DNA from: Oscillospiraceae bacterium
Lineage (GTDB): Bacteria; Bacillota; Clostridia; Oscillospirales; Ruminococcaceae
Direction: 5' to 3'
Length of the DNA: 6,416 nt
NCBI GenBank assembly: GCA_018110855.1
Contig: JAGBFZ010000337.1
Coordinates: forward strand, 1-6,416
A program made the position numbers and the translations under genes. The notes beneath the pieces are model-generated. The model was not told the origin of the DNA and did not search any database. It saw only the letters and a program-made list of their open reading frames with translations. Below are positions 6,075 through 6,416 of this stretch, in pieces; the stretch's first letter is position 1, and every line of letters begins with the position of its first letter.

Positions 6075-6416
6075 AGCCTTCTTTGCGGAAATGAAGAAGG
6101 ATATTGCCGCTTTGAAAATAACAGCTTCGGATATAAAAAGTGTGACCATCGGAATAAATGTAAATGAACGGTTTGAAGCGGTAAGTATGGGACTTGTTTC
6201 GGTTAATGACAAGCCCTTCAAAAAATCCGGTATCATAAGCAATTTTGCCGATGCAATTTCTTCAAAGAATAAGATTCAAAGCGGTTCAGAGTGGAATGGC
6301 GATATGCATTACCATATGGTCGAGCAGGAAAAGGATAACGGTGCGGTTGCTTTTCTTGAGAAAACTGCTGCTGTTCAGATCGCTCAGAACCCGCTTATGG
6401 ACATAAGGACAAAATC
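6061..6416 (+). CDS. Unrecognised protein, partial (runs off the right edge)
   Basis: An open frame of 118 complete codons starts at ATG 6061 inside the end of the helicase gene (14-nt overlap with 6061-6074) and stays open to the window edge. It begins MLYNEAFFAEMKKDIAALKI, continues SDIKSVTIGINVNERFEAVS, and later has SEWNGDMHYHMVEQEKDNG and FLEKTAAVQIAQNPLMDIRT. It looks soluble: alternating amphipathic helices and strands, no signal peptide or membrane segment in the visible part. AAGGAAG at 6042-6048 could serve as ribosome site, though 12 nt is long; GTG 6052 and TTG 6058 are in-frame alternatives. The overlap implies translational coupling and joint function with the helicase. I cannot name the family from these 118 residues, and no catalytic motif is evident. 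Confidence 0.7.
   Translation, partial: MLYNEAFFAEMKKDIAALKITASDIKSVTIGINVNERFEAVSMGLVSVNDKPFKKSGIISNFADAISSKNKIQSGSEWNGDMHYHMVEQEKDNGAVAFLEKTAAVQIAQNPLMDIRTK

Noticed and set aside
1..6416. CRISPR array, tRNA or rRNA gene
   Set aside because: No regularly spaced repeats, cloverleaf-like segments or ribosomal RNA landmarks were seen on either strand.

Overview
The window looks like a piece of a Gram-positive, Clostridia-type (Ruminococcus / Oscillospiraceae-like) genome and probably lies in an accessory region. This rests on the style of the genes: a TopB-like type IA topoisomerase of the kind carried by Clostridia conjugative elements, AGGAG-type ribosome binding sites, and A+T-rich intergenic DNA with sigma-A-like promoters. 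Species assignment is inference. All supported genes are on the + strand.

Layout. (1) Positions 1-128 are the 3' end of an unrecognised gene. (2) Positions 157-2678 encode a topoisomerase III-like protein split into two reading frames: an N-terminal ORF with the Toprim domain and active-site tyrosine (157-1686), and a C-terminal ORF with the rest of the core plus two zinc-ribbon repeats (1683-2678). The two meet at an ATGA stop/start overlap, and the codons upstream of the second ATG still encode family-like sequence in the second frame, so this is one gene broken by a frameshift. (3) Positions 2679-2909 are an A+T-rich intergenic region. It holds a strong promoter (TTGAAA, 17 nt, TACAAT) whose -10 lies in a nested palindrome resembling a repressor operator, then a 5'-leader hairpin and a Shine-Dalgarno site before a GTG start. 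Further upstream is a weak IS256-like terminal-repeat resemblance. (4) Positions 2910-6074 encode a protein of about 1,054 codons with a phospholipase-D-like N-terminal region and an SNF2/RapA-type helicase. An in-frame TAA at 3060-3062 interrupts it after codon 50, leaving a 930-residue open frame from 3282. (5) A further gene begins at 6061, overlaps the helicase end by 14 nt, and runs off the window; its product is not recognised.

Working together. The left part reads as mobile-element backbone (topoisomerase plus upstream gene, 28 nt apart). The right part reads as a separately promoted cargo operon, helicase plus an unknown partner, of the kind often found in defence islands. The operator-like promoter suggests the cargo is regulated. 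Both major genes carry one disabling lesion, which could mean decay, recent inactivation or sequence error. The best candidate for an undescribed system is the PLD/SNF2 helicase with its unrecognised downstream partner, but the window ends before the operon does.
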